A stretch of DNA of 64,000 nt from Mactromeris polynyma (lineage: Eukaryota > Mollusca > Bivalvia > Venerida > Mactridae), in assembly GCA_032209605.1 (NCBI GenBank), contig JASFXZ010000012.1:5828001-5892000 (forward strand). The letters run 5' to 3'. The position numbers were made by a program, and so were the translations under genes. Shown here one piece after another: positions 24,650-36,298 of the stretch; position 1 is the stretch's first letter, and each line of letters opens with the position of its first letter. The notes under the pieces are model-generated. The model saw only the letters and a list, made by a program, of their open reading frames with translations. It did not search any database and was not told the origin of the DNA.

Positions 24650-27299
24650 ATTTGTAGATGAGTATTTTTGAGAAGAAATATTACTGTATTTGTACTTGTT
24701 ATTTATTGCTTTTCTATAAATGTGTACCAAAATAACTACAATGGAATGAAGGAAATAAAATTACAATATTAGATCTTTATATTGGTTTTTGATATCAAGA
24801 AAGTTGGAAGTAAAATGTTATGTCAGTCTGAGTTAATGAGGGAAAGTATTAATTAATATTTTACTTGTTACTAGACACTCATTGAAAACAAAAAGTATGC
24901 AAGACACTGTACGTCAATTAAACATAGTATTATATACTGTCTATAAGGCTTAAACAAGTTTATACACTGCATGAATGGGAGTCTTGATGCTGAAACAATT
25001 AACAGCGTAAACTTAGCGTTGTATACATAAAATTGCCATTCTTAGTATTATTTGTTAATCCCATTTAGCCCTCACAAAAACTAGTTGATGGTTATGTATG
25101 CACAATTACAAATGTATTTCAATATGAAAGTCCAGACTCCTATATTGGAAGTGATATAGTGATATACTACAGCTATATACAAACGTATTGTTATTTTACA
25201 ATTGTAAAGTAACAATATGTTTTTAAAGTTGAAGACTGAATCATTTCATTGAGATTTATTACTGCACTATATTCCATCTGGAATGGGTCAGGTTACTTGA
25301 GTTCATCATGTTAATACCTATGGAGTTACATAACAACCAGACTGTTACACTACTTTGTTTCACTCCATACCCTTTATAATATCGACAGTGTACATTGTCA
25401 AAACTTTTAAAGGTGTCATTATGGGACAACTTTTTGGTCTATGAATTTCCTAGCGAATTAATACCTCTTATTTTTTTCTTGAAAGTACAGAATATTTCTC
25501 AGTTATATACCAAAAACACCAGATGTCCATATTAAACTGATTATCGAAAACAGTTTAGAAGGTTTTCGAGTCTAATTCCTTTATAGAATTTTCTGGAACT
25601 ATATATCGATCAAGCACGAGTGTGTGATGGGGTTAATTCCAAGAAGAGAGCGGATGGATGGTATCGGAAGATGATTATTGAAAATAATCACCTTCAAATA
25701 TTATAGAAAACGTGCCCTGGAAGCGCCTCTCAGGACCTTCAGTCCTTTGATAATGCATTGTGGGAGTGATAGCTACGGTTGCTAGGCATATATTTAATAT
25801 CGTTGTCGTCTTTAAGGTTGTACAAATGTGATTTTAATGTCAGATTATATCCTGCATACGTTAATTTTCTATTGTTTTGAACATGTAAATCTGAGGAAAT
25901 GACGTGTGACGAGTTTTTTGGAGTTGTGATATATATTTGTTCTAAGTAAATGCACATACCTAGTGATCAATAGTGCACAGCAACATTCACATAAATATAT
26001 AGCACAGTAACAATTCTAGCATACAGTTGCACCTTCACCCCAGAGACGTAACAGTATTCCATCCATTAAATCTCCCCCCCCCCTCGTTGTCCTCTTTGAA
26101 TCTCCTAGTTGTCCCTTATGGTCGACCAGGCCATTTCACCCTTGTTCTCTTACTATGTACATTTGAGCCTCCTCTAATGCCTTATGTTTTATAGATTGTT
26201 GTTTTCCCGGAGGAATGTTCGGAGAGGCACTGTCTTATTTATGTGGCGGTCCCTGTAACAACTTATTCTCTCTCTTTATATGCATTTAAAGTAATACCTT
26301 TTTAGATAGAAACGTAGAAATGAAGGATGTCCCAGTGATTCTTTATCTGGTTTTATTCATTAATATTTATTAATTAATTATCTACCCTGTTAACGGAAAT
26401 TTGTTGCAACGGTGCTCCACAAGCGGCAAATGATCTTAAACCCATTTTTCATGCACAATATTCCATACAAATTTCCGTTTGCAGATCAGGAATATATTCA
26501 TACTCATTTGTCTCCTTAATTAGGACACATGTATGCCAATTATTGTCGGCTACATTTGAGTATGTTCTTTTGCATCTCTTACAAAAATACATAGTTCACA
26601 TTATTTGAAAATAAAACTTATCACCAAACTAAAAATCATTGGTTTGCACAAGTTTGTATAGGAATCTACAAGGACTTTAAGATTAGACGAAGCAAGTATA
26701 ACCAATTAGTTGTGCTGCACTATCGCATGTCTCATCAGTACGTTACCAGTAATTTTTATAAAACATTATTTGATATTGACATTCAGTTGACTTGACATGT
26801 AGTAGCAATATTGTGCCAACCAAATGATGTCATTAGAACCGTTACATGCAACATTTCTGAGAATAAAATTCATACTGATTAAACTACAAATATAATGTTT
26901 AGCATAATTTTGCTATCTTTCTTCCGGAACACTATGGTCGCATTGTACAAGGGCCCAGCTCTGTTAGTAATGTGATTTAAAACAGATATCAGGTCGTGTT
27001 TTTTTCTCGTTCCGTGAAAAAGTGTTACAATGTGATCATTTTCTAACTAAATGGTATATTTATGAAACTATAAGGAATATGTGTATGTGATAAAAAGTGA
27101 ATTTATTCCTGAGGTATTGTTGTATTTTCAAATTTTCATAAACTATAATCTGTTCATCGAGCAACCATTATTTCCACACTTCATTGAACATCGAACCGTC
27201 TACATAAACATATAAGTACTGTCATTTTTGCCGAAATTCCAACTATACTGCAGGAAATTTATATTGACGTAGTGTCATACATAAACGTTATTTCATACC
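24650..27299. other. 2.6-kb spacer, no gene recognised
   Basis: AT-rich. It contains a poly-C run of about 11 bases near 26073. The segment 25707-25755 (AAAACGTGCC...CAGTCCTTTGATAAT) resembles 46335-46379 and may be another scrap of the dispersed repeat. The promoter or 5' UTR of the LINE that starts coding at 27300 probably lies at the right end, but its 5' boundary cannot be placed. Confidence 0.45.
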
Positions 27300-28152
27300 A
27301 TGTCTACTGAAACTCCAGTAAAAACGCATTATAGCAAGCGTGAGCTGTCATCCCCGGAAGATTTTCTGGATTATAAAAAGAATCGTATATCAAACTCTCC
27401 ACAAGGTGTTAGTATGGAGTCCAATGCTGAGGCCGAGTCTAATGCATCTCATATCACTCTAAGCAAAGAGGATTTGTCATACATTTCTAGGGAACTTAGT
27501 GAAACCTTTAAACAACAACTAGAGTTTATGGTGACAAATATTGTATCTCAGATAGTTCCCGAGATCATCAAAGGTGTTGAACAATCGCTAGGAAGCAAAG
27601 TCAGTGTTCTTGAGAATGATAACAAACGCCTATGTGAACGTATCACCTCCCTGGAGGATAACTTAGACAAAGCAGAGCAATACAGCCGCAGGAACTGTTT
27701 CAGAATCAGCGGTTTCCCTGAAAACAAAGGTGAAAATACCGACCAAGGCTATTGGCGCAAATCTCTCAATCAACGAGATGGACCGTTCTCACCGTGTCGG
27801 AAAAGTGAAATCCGCTACTCCCGAACATCCTAACCCCAAGCCACGTGATGTAATTGTCAAGTTTGTCAGTTACAGATCTCGCCAGGAAGTGTACACCAAA
27901 CGAGCGTCTGCCAAGAATTGTGGGTACTCGGGAAAATACATAAATGAAGACCTAACACGTAAACGTAGCCATCTACTCTATGAGGCCCGGTCACTGAAAC
28001 GTGACGGCATTATAAATGATGCTTGGTCTGCTGACGGCACTATACTGATCAAGGACATTTCGAAGGATATCCATGTAATTTCTACCGAAATTGACCTCGC
28101 CAAGTTCCAACAATCCAATGCACTAGCTACAGAAGTCCCTCATACCGACTAG
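27300..28152 (+). pseudogene. LINE ORF1 (coiled-coil nucleic-acid chaperone type), frameshifted
   Basis: It starts at ACCATGT, a good context. The first frame runs 27300-27833, and the second, joined near 27740, ends at TAG 28150-28152. After an acidic/serine-rich N-terminus comes a coiled coil (VSVLENDNKRLCERITSLED, about residues 100-125), then EQYSRRNCFRISGFPE, a hallmark of ORF1 proteins. The shifted frame continues KAIGANLSINEMDRSHRVGK and PRDVIVKFVSYRSRQ, then INEDLTRKRSHLLYEARSLK. Related ORF1 proteins have several residues between TDQ and the KAIGA block, so a short deletion probably caused the shift. The encoded protein would have bound element RNA and assisted target-primed reverse transcription. 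Confidence 0.85.
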
Positions 28153-28417
28153 ACAGAACTTTTTTCGCGAACTATATCAGTCATACGTATGTGTATTGAT
28201 TTTATTATGTTACATTATGTCATGTACTCAAGTCCGTGTTGTGTTACTGCCTTACCATTATTAAATTAAACATAGTCACATAAATAAATCGTGTTTTAAG
28301 CCATTAGGCCAGTACTATAGTAACGTTATTGTATTTCATGTATAGTCTCACGACGATAGAACTAGATTAGCTAACTGATACCTCGCAATAGACTTGTCAT
28401 TTTACACGTGTATTTTA
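28153..28417 (+). other. LINE inter-ORF spacer before the array
   Basis: Noncoding AT-rich sequence directly after the ORF1 stop. It ends where the first 74-bp unit begins. Confidence 0.6.
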
Positions 28418-31375
28418 TGTATATTATTTATGGTAACATTATCGGTAATTTGATATTCTTGTGTGTTGTTCATACAAAAGTGCGTATCCCTGGTATATTA
28501 TTTATGGTAACATTATCGGTAATTTGATATTCTTGTGTGTTGTTCATACAAAAGTGCGTATCCCTGGTATATTATTTATGGTAACATTATCGGTAATTTG
28601 ATATTCTTGTGTGTTGTTCATACAAAAGTGCGTATCCCTGGTATATTATTTATGGTAACATTATCGGTAATTTGATATTCTTGTGTGTTGTTCATACAAA
28701 AGTGCGTATCCCTGGTATATTATTTATGGTAACATTATCGGTAATTTGATATTCTTGTGTGTTGTTCATACAAAAGTGCGTATCCCTGGTATATTATTTA
28801 TGGTAACATTATCGGTAATTTGATATTCTTGTGTGTTGTTCATACAAAAGTGCGTATCCCTGGTATATTATTTATGGTAACATTATCGGTAATTTGATAT
28901 TCTTGTGTGTTGTTCATACAAAAGTGCGTATCCCTGGTATATTATTTATGGTAACATTATCGGTAATTTGATATTCTTGTGTGTTGTTCATACAAAAGTG
29001 CGTATCCCTGGTATATTATTTATGGTAACATTATCGGTAATTTGATATTCTTGTGTGTTGTTCATACAAAAGTGCGTATCCCTGGTATATTATTTATGGT
29101 AACATTATCGGTAATTTGATATTCTTGTGTGTTGTTCATACAAAAGTGCGTATCCCTGGTATATTATTTATGGTAACATTATCGGTAATTTGATATTCTT
29201 GTGTGTTGTTCATACAAAAGTGCGTATCCCTGGTATATTATTTATGGTAACATTATCGGTAATTTGATATTCTTGTGTGTTGTTCATACAAAAGTGCGTA
29301 TCCCTGGTATATTATTTATGGTAACATTATCGGTAATTTGATATTCTTGTGTGTTGTTCATACAAAAGTGCGTATCCCTGGTATATTATTTATGGTAACA
29401 TTATCGGTAATTTGATATTCTTGTGTGTTGTTCATACAAAAGTGCGTATCCCTGGTATATTATTTATGGTAACATTATCGGTAATTTGATATTCTTGTGT
29501 GTTGTTCATACAAAAGTGCGTATCCCTGGTATATTATTTATGGTAACATTATCGGTAATTTGATATTCTTGTGTGTTGTTCATACAAAAGTGCGTATCCC
29601 TGGTATATTATTTATGGTAACATTATCGGTAATTTGATATTCTTGTGTGTTGTTCATACAAAAGTGCGTATCCCTGGTATATTATTTATGGTAACATTAT
29701 CGGTAATTTGATATTCTTGTGTGTTGTTCATACAAAAGTGCGTATCCCTGGTATATTATTTATGGTAACATTATCGGTAATTTGATATTCTTGTGTGTTG
29801 TTCATACAAAAGTGCGTATCCCTGGTATATTATTTATGGTAACATTATCGGTAATTTGATATTCTTGTGTGTTGTTCATACAAAAGTGCGTATCCCTGGT
29901 ATATTATTTATGGTAACATTATCGGTAATTTGATATTCTTGTGTGTTGTTCATACAAAAGTGCGTATCCCTGGTATATTATTTATGGTAACATTATCGGT
30001 AATTTGATATTCTTGTGTGTTGTTCATACAAAAGTGCGTATCCCTGGTATATTATTTATGGTAACATTATCGGTAATTTGATATTCTTGTGTGTTGTTCA
30101 TACAAAAGTGCGTATCCCTGGTATATTATTTATGGTAACATTATCGGTAATTTGATATTCTTGTGTGTTGTTCATACAAAAGTGCGTATCCCTGGTATAT
30201 TATTTATGGTAACATTATCGGTAATTTGATATTCTTGTGTGTTGTTCATACAAAAGTGCGTATCCCTGGTATATTATTTATGGTAACATTATCGGTAATT
30301 TGATATTCTTGTGTGTTGTTCATACAAAAGTGCGTATCCCTGGTATATTATTTATGGTAACATTATCGGTAATTTGATATTCTTGTGTGTTGTTCATACA
30401 AAAGTGCGTATCCCTGGTATATTATTTATGGTAACATTATCGGTAATTTGATATTCTTGTGTGTTGTTCATACAAAAGTGCGTATCCCTGGTATATTATT
30501 TATGGTAACATTATCGGTAATTTGATATTCTTGTGTGTTGTTCATACAAAAGTGCGTATCCCTGGTATATTATTTATGGTAACATTATCGGTAATTTGAT
30601 ATTCTTGTGTGTTGTTCATACAAAAGTGCGTATCCCTGGTATATTGTTATTGGTAACATTATCGGTAATTTAATATTTGTGTGTGTTGTTCATACAAAAG
30701 TGCGTATCCCTGGTATATTGTTATTGGTAATATTATCGGTAATTTAATATTTGTGTGTTGTTCATACAAAAGTGCGTATCCCTGGTATATTGTTATTGGT
30801 AATATTATCGGTAATTTAATATTTGTGTGTTGTTCATATAAAAGTGCGTGTCCCTGGTATATTGTTATTGGTAATATTATCGGTAATTTAATATTTGTGT
30901 GTGTTGTTCATACAAAAGTGCGTGTCCCTGGTATATTGTTAATGGTAATATTATCGGTAATTTAATATTTGTGTGTGTTGTTCATACAAAAGTGCGTGTC
31001 CCTGGTATATTGTTATTGGTAACATTATCGGTAATTTAATATTTGTGTGTTGTTCATACAAAAGTGCGTGTCCCTGGTATATTGTTATTGGTAACATTAT
31101 CGGTAATTTAATATTTGTGTGTTGTTCATATAAAAGTGCGTGTCCCTGGTATATTGTTATTGGTAATATTATCGGTAATTTAATATTTGTGTGTGTTGTT
31201 CATACAAAAGTGCGTGTCCCTGGTATATTGTTAATGGTAATATTATCGGTAATTTAATATTTGTGTGTGTTGTTTATATAAAAGTGCGTATCCCTGGTAT
31301 ATTGTTAATGGTCGATAACTTAATATTTGTGTGTGTTGTTCATATAAAAGTTCGAATCGGTGGTATATTATTATT
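28418..31375. repeat. 74-bp tandem array inside the LINE (~30 identical plus ~10 divergent units)
   Basis: The unit contains TATTATTTATGGTAACATTA, TCGGTAATTTGATATTCTTG and CATACAAAAGTGCGTATCCC. From 28420 to about 30645 every unit reads the same to my eye. From about 30645 to 31375 units are 72-74 bp and carry GTTATTGG, TTAATATTTGTGTG and GTGCGTGTCC variants, with the last ones eroding. The array lies wholly between LINE ORF1 and ORF2. Short apparent reading frames in the divergent part (CCSYKSACPWYIV repeats) are by-products of the repetition. Confidence 0.95.
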
Positions 31376-31749
31376 GGTACTCTCTCATCTTACGACAATA
31401 CTAATCTCCCGACATATTGTGTGTGTTTTTCAGGCATACCATGGGATATCGCCAGTGTCGTTATGCATATAACCAAACTTTATAAATGATTGTACATACT
31501 AATTTCATGTGAACTTATAAATATTGGTTACCCTGCTATTAAAGCATTATGTTTGTTACATTTGTTTAAGCATACTTACCATATTTCTTGTACTTGTGTC
31601 ATTATTTGTGACTTATACCATTATTATCTCCATTTCATCAAATGATGTATTTCTTTCCATTTGTTATAGTCCTACTTTTGTAACTGTTTTAATCTTCATT
31701 GCAACGTAACAGGATATTTCCAACACCTGATTCTAGTATCAGGTATAAC
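31376..31749 (+). other. LINE inter-ORF spacer after the array
   Basis: AT-rich sequence leading to ORF2. The ORF2 frame is already open from 31699, but the first ATG in frame is at 31750. Confidence 0.5.
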
Positions 31750-34700
31750 ATGAACGCAAACCAATTACAACCCGTTGCAATGAAAAACTATGTTGTTAAT
31801 GTGCACTTCAAGTTGTGTCTTCACCAAATTTTATTATTTCTTATTTTCAATTATCCGTGCTTTATGTACTCTTTTTTGCATCAAGCTAAAGAAAATGCAA
31901 TGTTATGTAAAAATATTAACCTCAACCCAAATTTTGCAAAATCCAAGTATCCAGTTTCATTCAAACACTATCGTAATATTATCCTTACTCATATCCTTTG
32001 CTATACATTGACCTCTTTGACAGCACTATGGCTACTGAGAATTGTATTAATAATTGCGGGTGACGTCCACCCAAATCCAGGTCCTTTACATAATTTGTCC
32101 TTTTCAAGTCTTTCTCAAAATTGTAACTTATCTTTCATACACTATAATGTTCAGAGTTTTTTGTTAAAACGTGATATTTTATTTGCCGAACTATCTAACT
32201 TCGATATCTTAGCCTTCTCTGAGACTTGGCTTTCTGCTTCTGTGAGGACTGACGATATCAAATTCCAAAACTATCACCTGCCCGAAAGAAAAGACCGTTG
32301 CATTGGCAATCATGGAGGAGTAATCATATATGTTAAAGAAGAAATCTCATATAAACGCAGATCAGATTTAAAAGTAGATGGTGTAGAATGTATATGGTTG
32401 AAAATTGTTCTCCCCAAAAGGAAAATTCTATTCGGGTTATTTTATAGACCACCAAACTCTAGTTCTATCACAGACGACAATATTGAAAAGTCTATTGATT
32501 TAGCTTACGATACTCATTATAGTGACGTAATCATAACTGGTGATTTCAATTTTAATACCTCTAATCCTGTTCTAGCTCGCAAACTCATACATATTTGTGA
32601 CAAATTTAATCTGTCTCAAATAATTGACGAACCGACCCATTATACAGAAAACTCGTGCTCTACTCTAGACCTTGTACTAGTAAACAATCCGCAGAATATT
32701 TATGTAAGCGGTGTAAGCGATCCATTTCTAGACCAAAATGTGAGGTACCACTGCCCTATTTTTGCTATTTGTAAATATACCAAACCGAGATCTAAGTCTC
32801 ATAAACGACGCATATGGTTATATGAGCGAGGTGATTTTGACGAACTTAGGCGGCTAGCAGCCTCAACAGACTGGTTTTCATTCCAGCACCATAACGTTGA
32901 TGTTTGGGTTCAAAACTTCACCAACCACATAATAAGTATATCAAAACTATGTATTCCCAACAAAATAATAAGTACAAGGCCATGTGAACCAAAATGGTTA
33001 ACGCCCAATATCAAAGAACTCATTCGTAAACGAAAACGTCTCTACAGACATGCCAAAAGAACTAACTCACTGTCTGATTGGACTAAATTCAAATTTATGC
33101 GAAATAACATTGTGACAATGATAAAGAAGTCTAAACGTGACCAATTAACAAACCTCTGCGAAGATCTAAAAAGAAATTGTAATACTAAATCCTGGTGGAC
33201 TGTTGTAAAATCATTTATGTCGGTAGGTAAAACTAATAGTATACCTCCATTACGAATAAATTCAGATACAGTATATGACGACCTTGACAAAGCTAATGCG
33301 TTAAACGATTTTTTTGCAAGTCAAACTCAGCTAAACATTCTAAAAATCCAACACCTCCAGTATATAACGTTCATTCAACTCTGAACAATATTCAAATTGA
33401 GCCATCAGATATCGTGCATATCTTAAAGTCTTTATCTACTGGGAAGGCTGTAGGTCCTGATTTAATTAACACTCGTATTCTTAAAGAATTAAACAATGAG
33501 TTGTCCAACCCTCTGAGTGAGATCTTTAATCACTGTATGAACACTAAACGATTCCCAGATTCGTGGAAATTAGCTAATGTCTGTCCAATTTTTAAAAAAG
33601 ATGACCCTACGATTGTGTCAAATTACCGACCTATATCACTTCTAAGTACAGTGAGTAAAGTTTTTGAAAGAGCTCTTTTTAAACACATTTATAATCATCT
33701 AGTTGTAAATAAAATCTTCACCGAATATCAATCGGATTCAACTACAAATCAATTGGCTTATTTGTATCACTCTTTTTGTGAAGCAATAGATTTTGGAATG
33801 GAAGTTCGGGTAATTTTCTGTGATATTAGTAAGGCATTTGATCGAGTATGGCATAAAGGTCTTTTAATTAAACTTAAAGCTATCGGTTTATCAGATGCAC
33901 TTTTGCTTTTTTTCGAGGATTATTTAAAAGGTAGACGCCAAAAGGTAAACATAAATGGAATATCATCAAAAGAAAAACTTATACATGCGGGTGTGCCACA
34001 AGGTTCAATTTTAGGTCCGTTATTTTTTCTCATTTATATAAATGACATAGTCCAAGATATTGATGCATATATAAGACTGTTTGCTGATGATACTAGTCTG
34101 TCACTAATTGTAAATAAAATTGATGAAACTGCGAACATCCTGAACAATGACTTACATAAAATTAGTAGTTGGGCTAACACGCGTTAGTGTCGTTCAATCC
34201 AACTAAAAAAACTGAATCTATGACTATATCAAAAAAACTTAATAAGCCAAACCATCCTGCTCTAATCATGCAAAATCAGCCGATAAAGGTTGTAAATTCT
34301 CATAAGCACTTGGGATTGTTCCTATCCAACAATTGTACTTGGCATAAACATATAGAATATATTACACCAAAAGCATCGTCAAGAATAAATATAATGAGAA
34401 AATTAAAATTCAGAATTGATCGAAAATCTTTGGAAACAATTTATCTATCATATATTCGGCCCCTGCTAGAGTATGGTGATACTATCTTTGACAATTGCAC
34501 TGCATACGAAAAACAAGAACTCGACAAAATACAAATTGAAGCTGCTAGAATAGGGACTGGAACAACAAAACTCGTATCACTTGATAAATTAAATTCAGAA
34601 ACTGGATGGGAAAGTCTGCAGGAAAGAAGAGATAAACATAAACTAAATTTAATTTTTAAGAAAAAAAATGGTCTTACGCCCGAGTACTTATATGCAACAC

Positions 34701-35116
34701 TGCCAAGTAGATCTGACACACCGCGCTATAATTTACGTAATATAGATAATATTACCCCTTTCCGATGCAGAACAAGTCATTTTTACAACTCATTTTTTCC
34801 ATCAGCAATTCGAGCATGGAACCAGCTACCTTCCAATATCCAAGAATCTTCAACTCTCAATATTTTTAAGCGTTCTATTAACAATCCTGTCACTACAATT
34901 CCTTCCTATTATTATATAGGCCCCAGGAGGCTCCAAATTCTTAACACTAGATTAAGAACAGGATGCAGCATATTAAAATCCCACTTGTTTGTTAAAAATA
35001 TAATTGAATCCCTTATGTGTAATTGTGGTAATTTCGAATCAACAGACCACTTTTTCTTGTATTGTCCTTTATATAGACACCAAAGGCAAGTTCTTTTGAC
35101 AAATCTTGCAAAATAA
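31750..35116 (+). pseudogene. LINE ORF2: endonuclease and reverse transcriptase, two frameshifts
   Basis: Frame 1 (to about 33335) has the endonuclease: HYNVQSF, AFSETWL, GLFYRPPNSS, VIITGDFNFN, STLDLVLVNN, RYHCPIFA. Frame 2 (about 33340-34180) has the reverse transcriptase: NYRPISLLSTVSKVFE, VIFCDISKAFDRVWHKGLL, AGVPQGSILGPLFFLIYIND and RLFADDTSL, so the catalytic DD pair is present as FADD. Frame 3 (from about 34187) has the thumb and C-terminus: SFNPTKKTESMTIS, HKHLGLFLS, IRPLLEYGD, AIRAWNQLPSNIQ and CNCGNFESTDHFFLYCPLY, ending TAA at 35114. YQSDSTTNQLAYLYH seems to lack about five residues found in relatives (usually ...GF-x-PGDST-x-NQL). Frameshifts lie near 33315-33340 and 34175-34187. 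Confidence 0.92.
32056..32085 (+). other. 2A-like ribosome-skipping motif in LINE ORF2
   Basis: Codons read AGDVHPNPGP, matching the 2A core D-V-x-x-N-P-G-P, preceded by a hydrophobic stretch (LWLLRIVLII) as in active 2A peptides and followed after about 18 residues by the first endonuclease motif. 2A-like motifs at the N-terminus of ORF2 are known in APE-type non-LTR elements of sea urchins and molluscs. If active, peptide-bond skipping would occur between the final Gly and Pro, releasing an N-terminal leader from the endonuclease-RT protein. Confidence 0.7.
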
Positions 35117-35554
35117 ATATTCTTCTTGACACAAAAGTTTTACTTTTCGGTTGCCCAAGGTATAAAAATGAAACCAATGTTCTTATTTTTAGATCAGTTT
35201 ACACATACATAGAAGACACTAAACGTTTTACGCTATAAGTCGTACATGTGTAACAACTTCCTTGTTAAACATTACACTTTGCTCCCTCTCTCCCCTCCTC
35301 TCTTTTCTTTTCTCTTAGTTATTTTTTCAAAAACGCTTTTTTTTTAAACACCTACAATAGAGTTTAAACAGTTTTGTAAACATTATATTCACCTAAACCA
35401 ATCTCGTACCTGTTGGAAATGTACAATATTCAGGAGAAGACCTATATAAGTCTTTGGCTTTCGGTCCCATCCTTTTCACATTACTACTGAACAAACTTGT
35501 TTAATGTAAAATGTTATATATTGTATTGTATTATTATGATGTTCATAGTATGTA

Positions 35555-35560
35555 AATAAA
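35555..35560 (+). terminator. LINE polyadenylation signal AATAAA
   Basis: AATAAA about 440 bp after the ORF2 stop, in an AT-rich 3' UTR. No poly-A or short tandem tail follows clearly, so the exact 3' end of the element is inferred. Confidence 0.45.
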
Positions 35561-35840
35561 ATATGTTTAAACTAAACATGTCTGAAATATGTATAGATAC
35601 TCTTCATGAAAGTAGCCACTAGTTGAATTGCATGAAAGAAATACAACAACAAATGCTATGCAAAACTGAAATCATGCAAATATTTTCCAATCACTGGACA
35701 TTATAATTATGTCAAGAGAAATAATGTAAACGTTCAAGAAAGTATATGTGTACGTGTGTGCTGTATACATGTACTAGATGACCAAGGGCAACATGTCAAG
35801 CCCGTTAATTGTCAAGACATGAAGAGAATATAGTTAATGA

Positions 35841-36298
35841 GTGTGATCTTGACCTATGAGCAACGAGTGCGAGTGTTTCATGTTACACCGTCTCATCGTG
35901 GTGAACATTTGTGTCTGGTAATATAAATGTTCCCCTGATAAAGGACAAAATCATATTCCGGACAAGATGTTTTAGGCCTTTTCTTACCTTTAATCTCTAA
36001 GTGTGACGTTGATGTTCGGACATGGGTCTTGCGCGCGAACCACCGTTTCAATCATAGCGAACAGTCATGTCAAGTAATTCCAAATTCCCTAATAAACGGC
36101 AGTAATATATTCTAAGTATATTCTAATATACTCTAAGTGTGACCTTGTCCTTTGAGCTACAGACACACATCTTGTACTCGACATGCCATTGCATTAGGAT
36201 GAATATTGTGCCAAGGAATTTGAAAATCCCCAATAAATGACAGAGTGATGGTTCTAACAAAACAAATGCGGACGGACGTGTGCACGGACATACAGTTG
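35841..36298 (+). repeat. Bivalve dispersed repeat, three degenerate tandem units
   Basis: Units begin at about 35841 (GTGTGATCTTGACCTATGAG), 36001 (GTGTGACGTTGATGTTCGGA) and 36137 (GTGTGACCTTGTCCTTTGAG). They share GTCTCATCGTGGTGAACATT or its eroded forms, TTGCGCGCGA, AATTTGAAAATCCC and AATAAA(T/C)G. The block ends in CGGACGGACGTGTGCACGGA. This matches from memory the 'TGACCTTGACCTTTGAGCTAC' element common in bivalves, which also ends in a GGAC-rich run. Confidence 0.75.

Larger units (their letters stand above)
27300..35575 (+). mobile_element. Non-LTR retrotransposon (CR1/L2-like group), two ORFs, degenerate
   Basis: Order on plus: ORF1 with coiled coil (27300-28152), spacer holding a 74-bp tandem array (28418-31375), ORF2 with 2A-like motif, apurinic-type endonuclease, reverse transcriptase and C-terminal Cys/His motif (31750-35116), then about 450 bp of 3' UTR with AATAAA at 35555. 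Without the array the element would be about 5.3 kb, the usual size. ORF1 has one frameshift and ORF2 two, plus a small in-frame loss, so this copy is not autonomous. No LTRs are present. Assignment to the CR1/L2 group rests on overall layout and the C-terminal CNCG...DHFFLYCPLY motif; the exact clade is uncertain. Confidence 0.88.

Noticed and set aside
30681..31472. Small proteins with CCSYKSACPWYIV repeats
   Set aside because: They are readings through the divergent 74-bp units inside the LINE spacer.
27300..35575. LTR retrotransposon or retrovirus-like element
   Set aside because: No LTRs, protease or integrase; endonuclease upstream of RT and the ORF1 coiled coil identify a non-LTR element.
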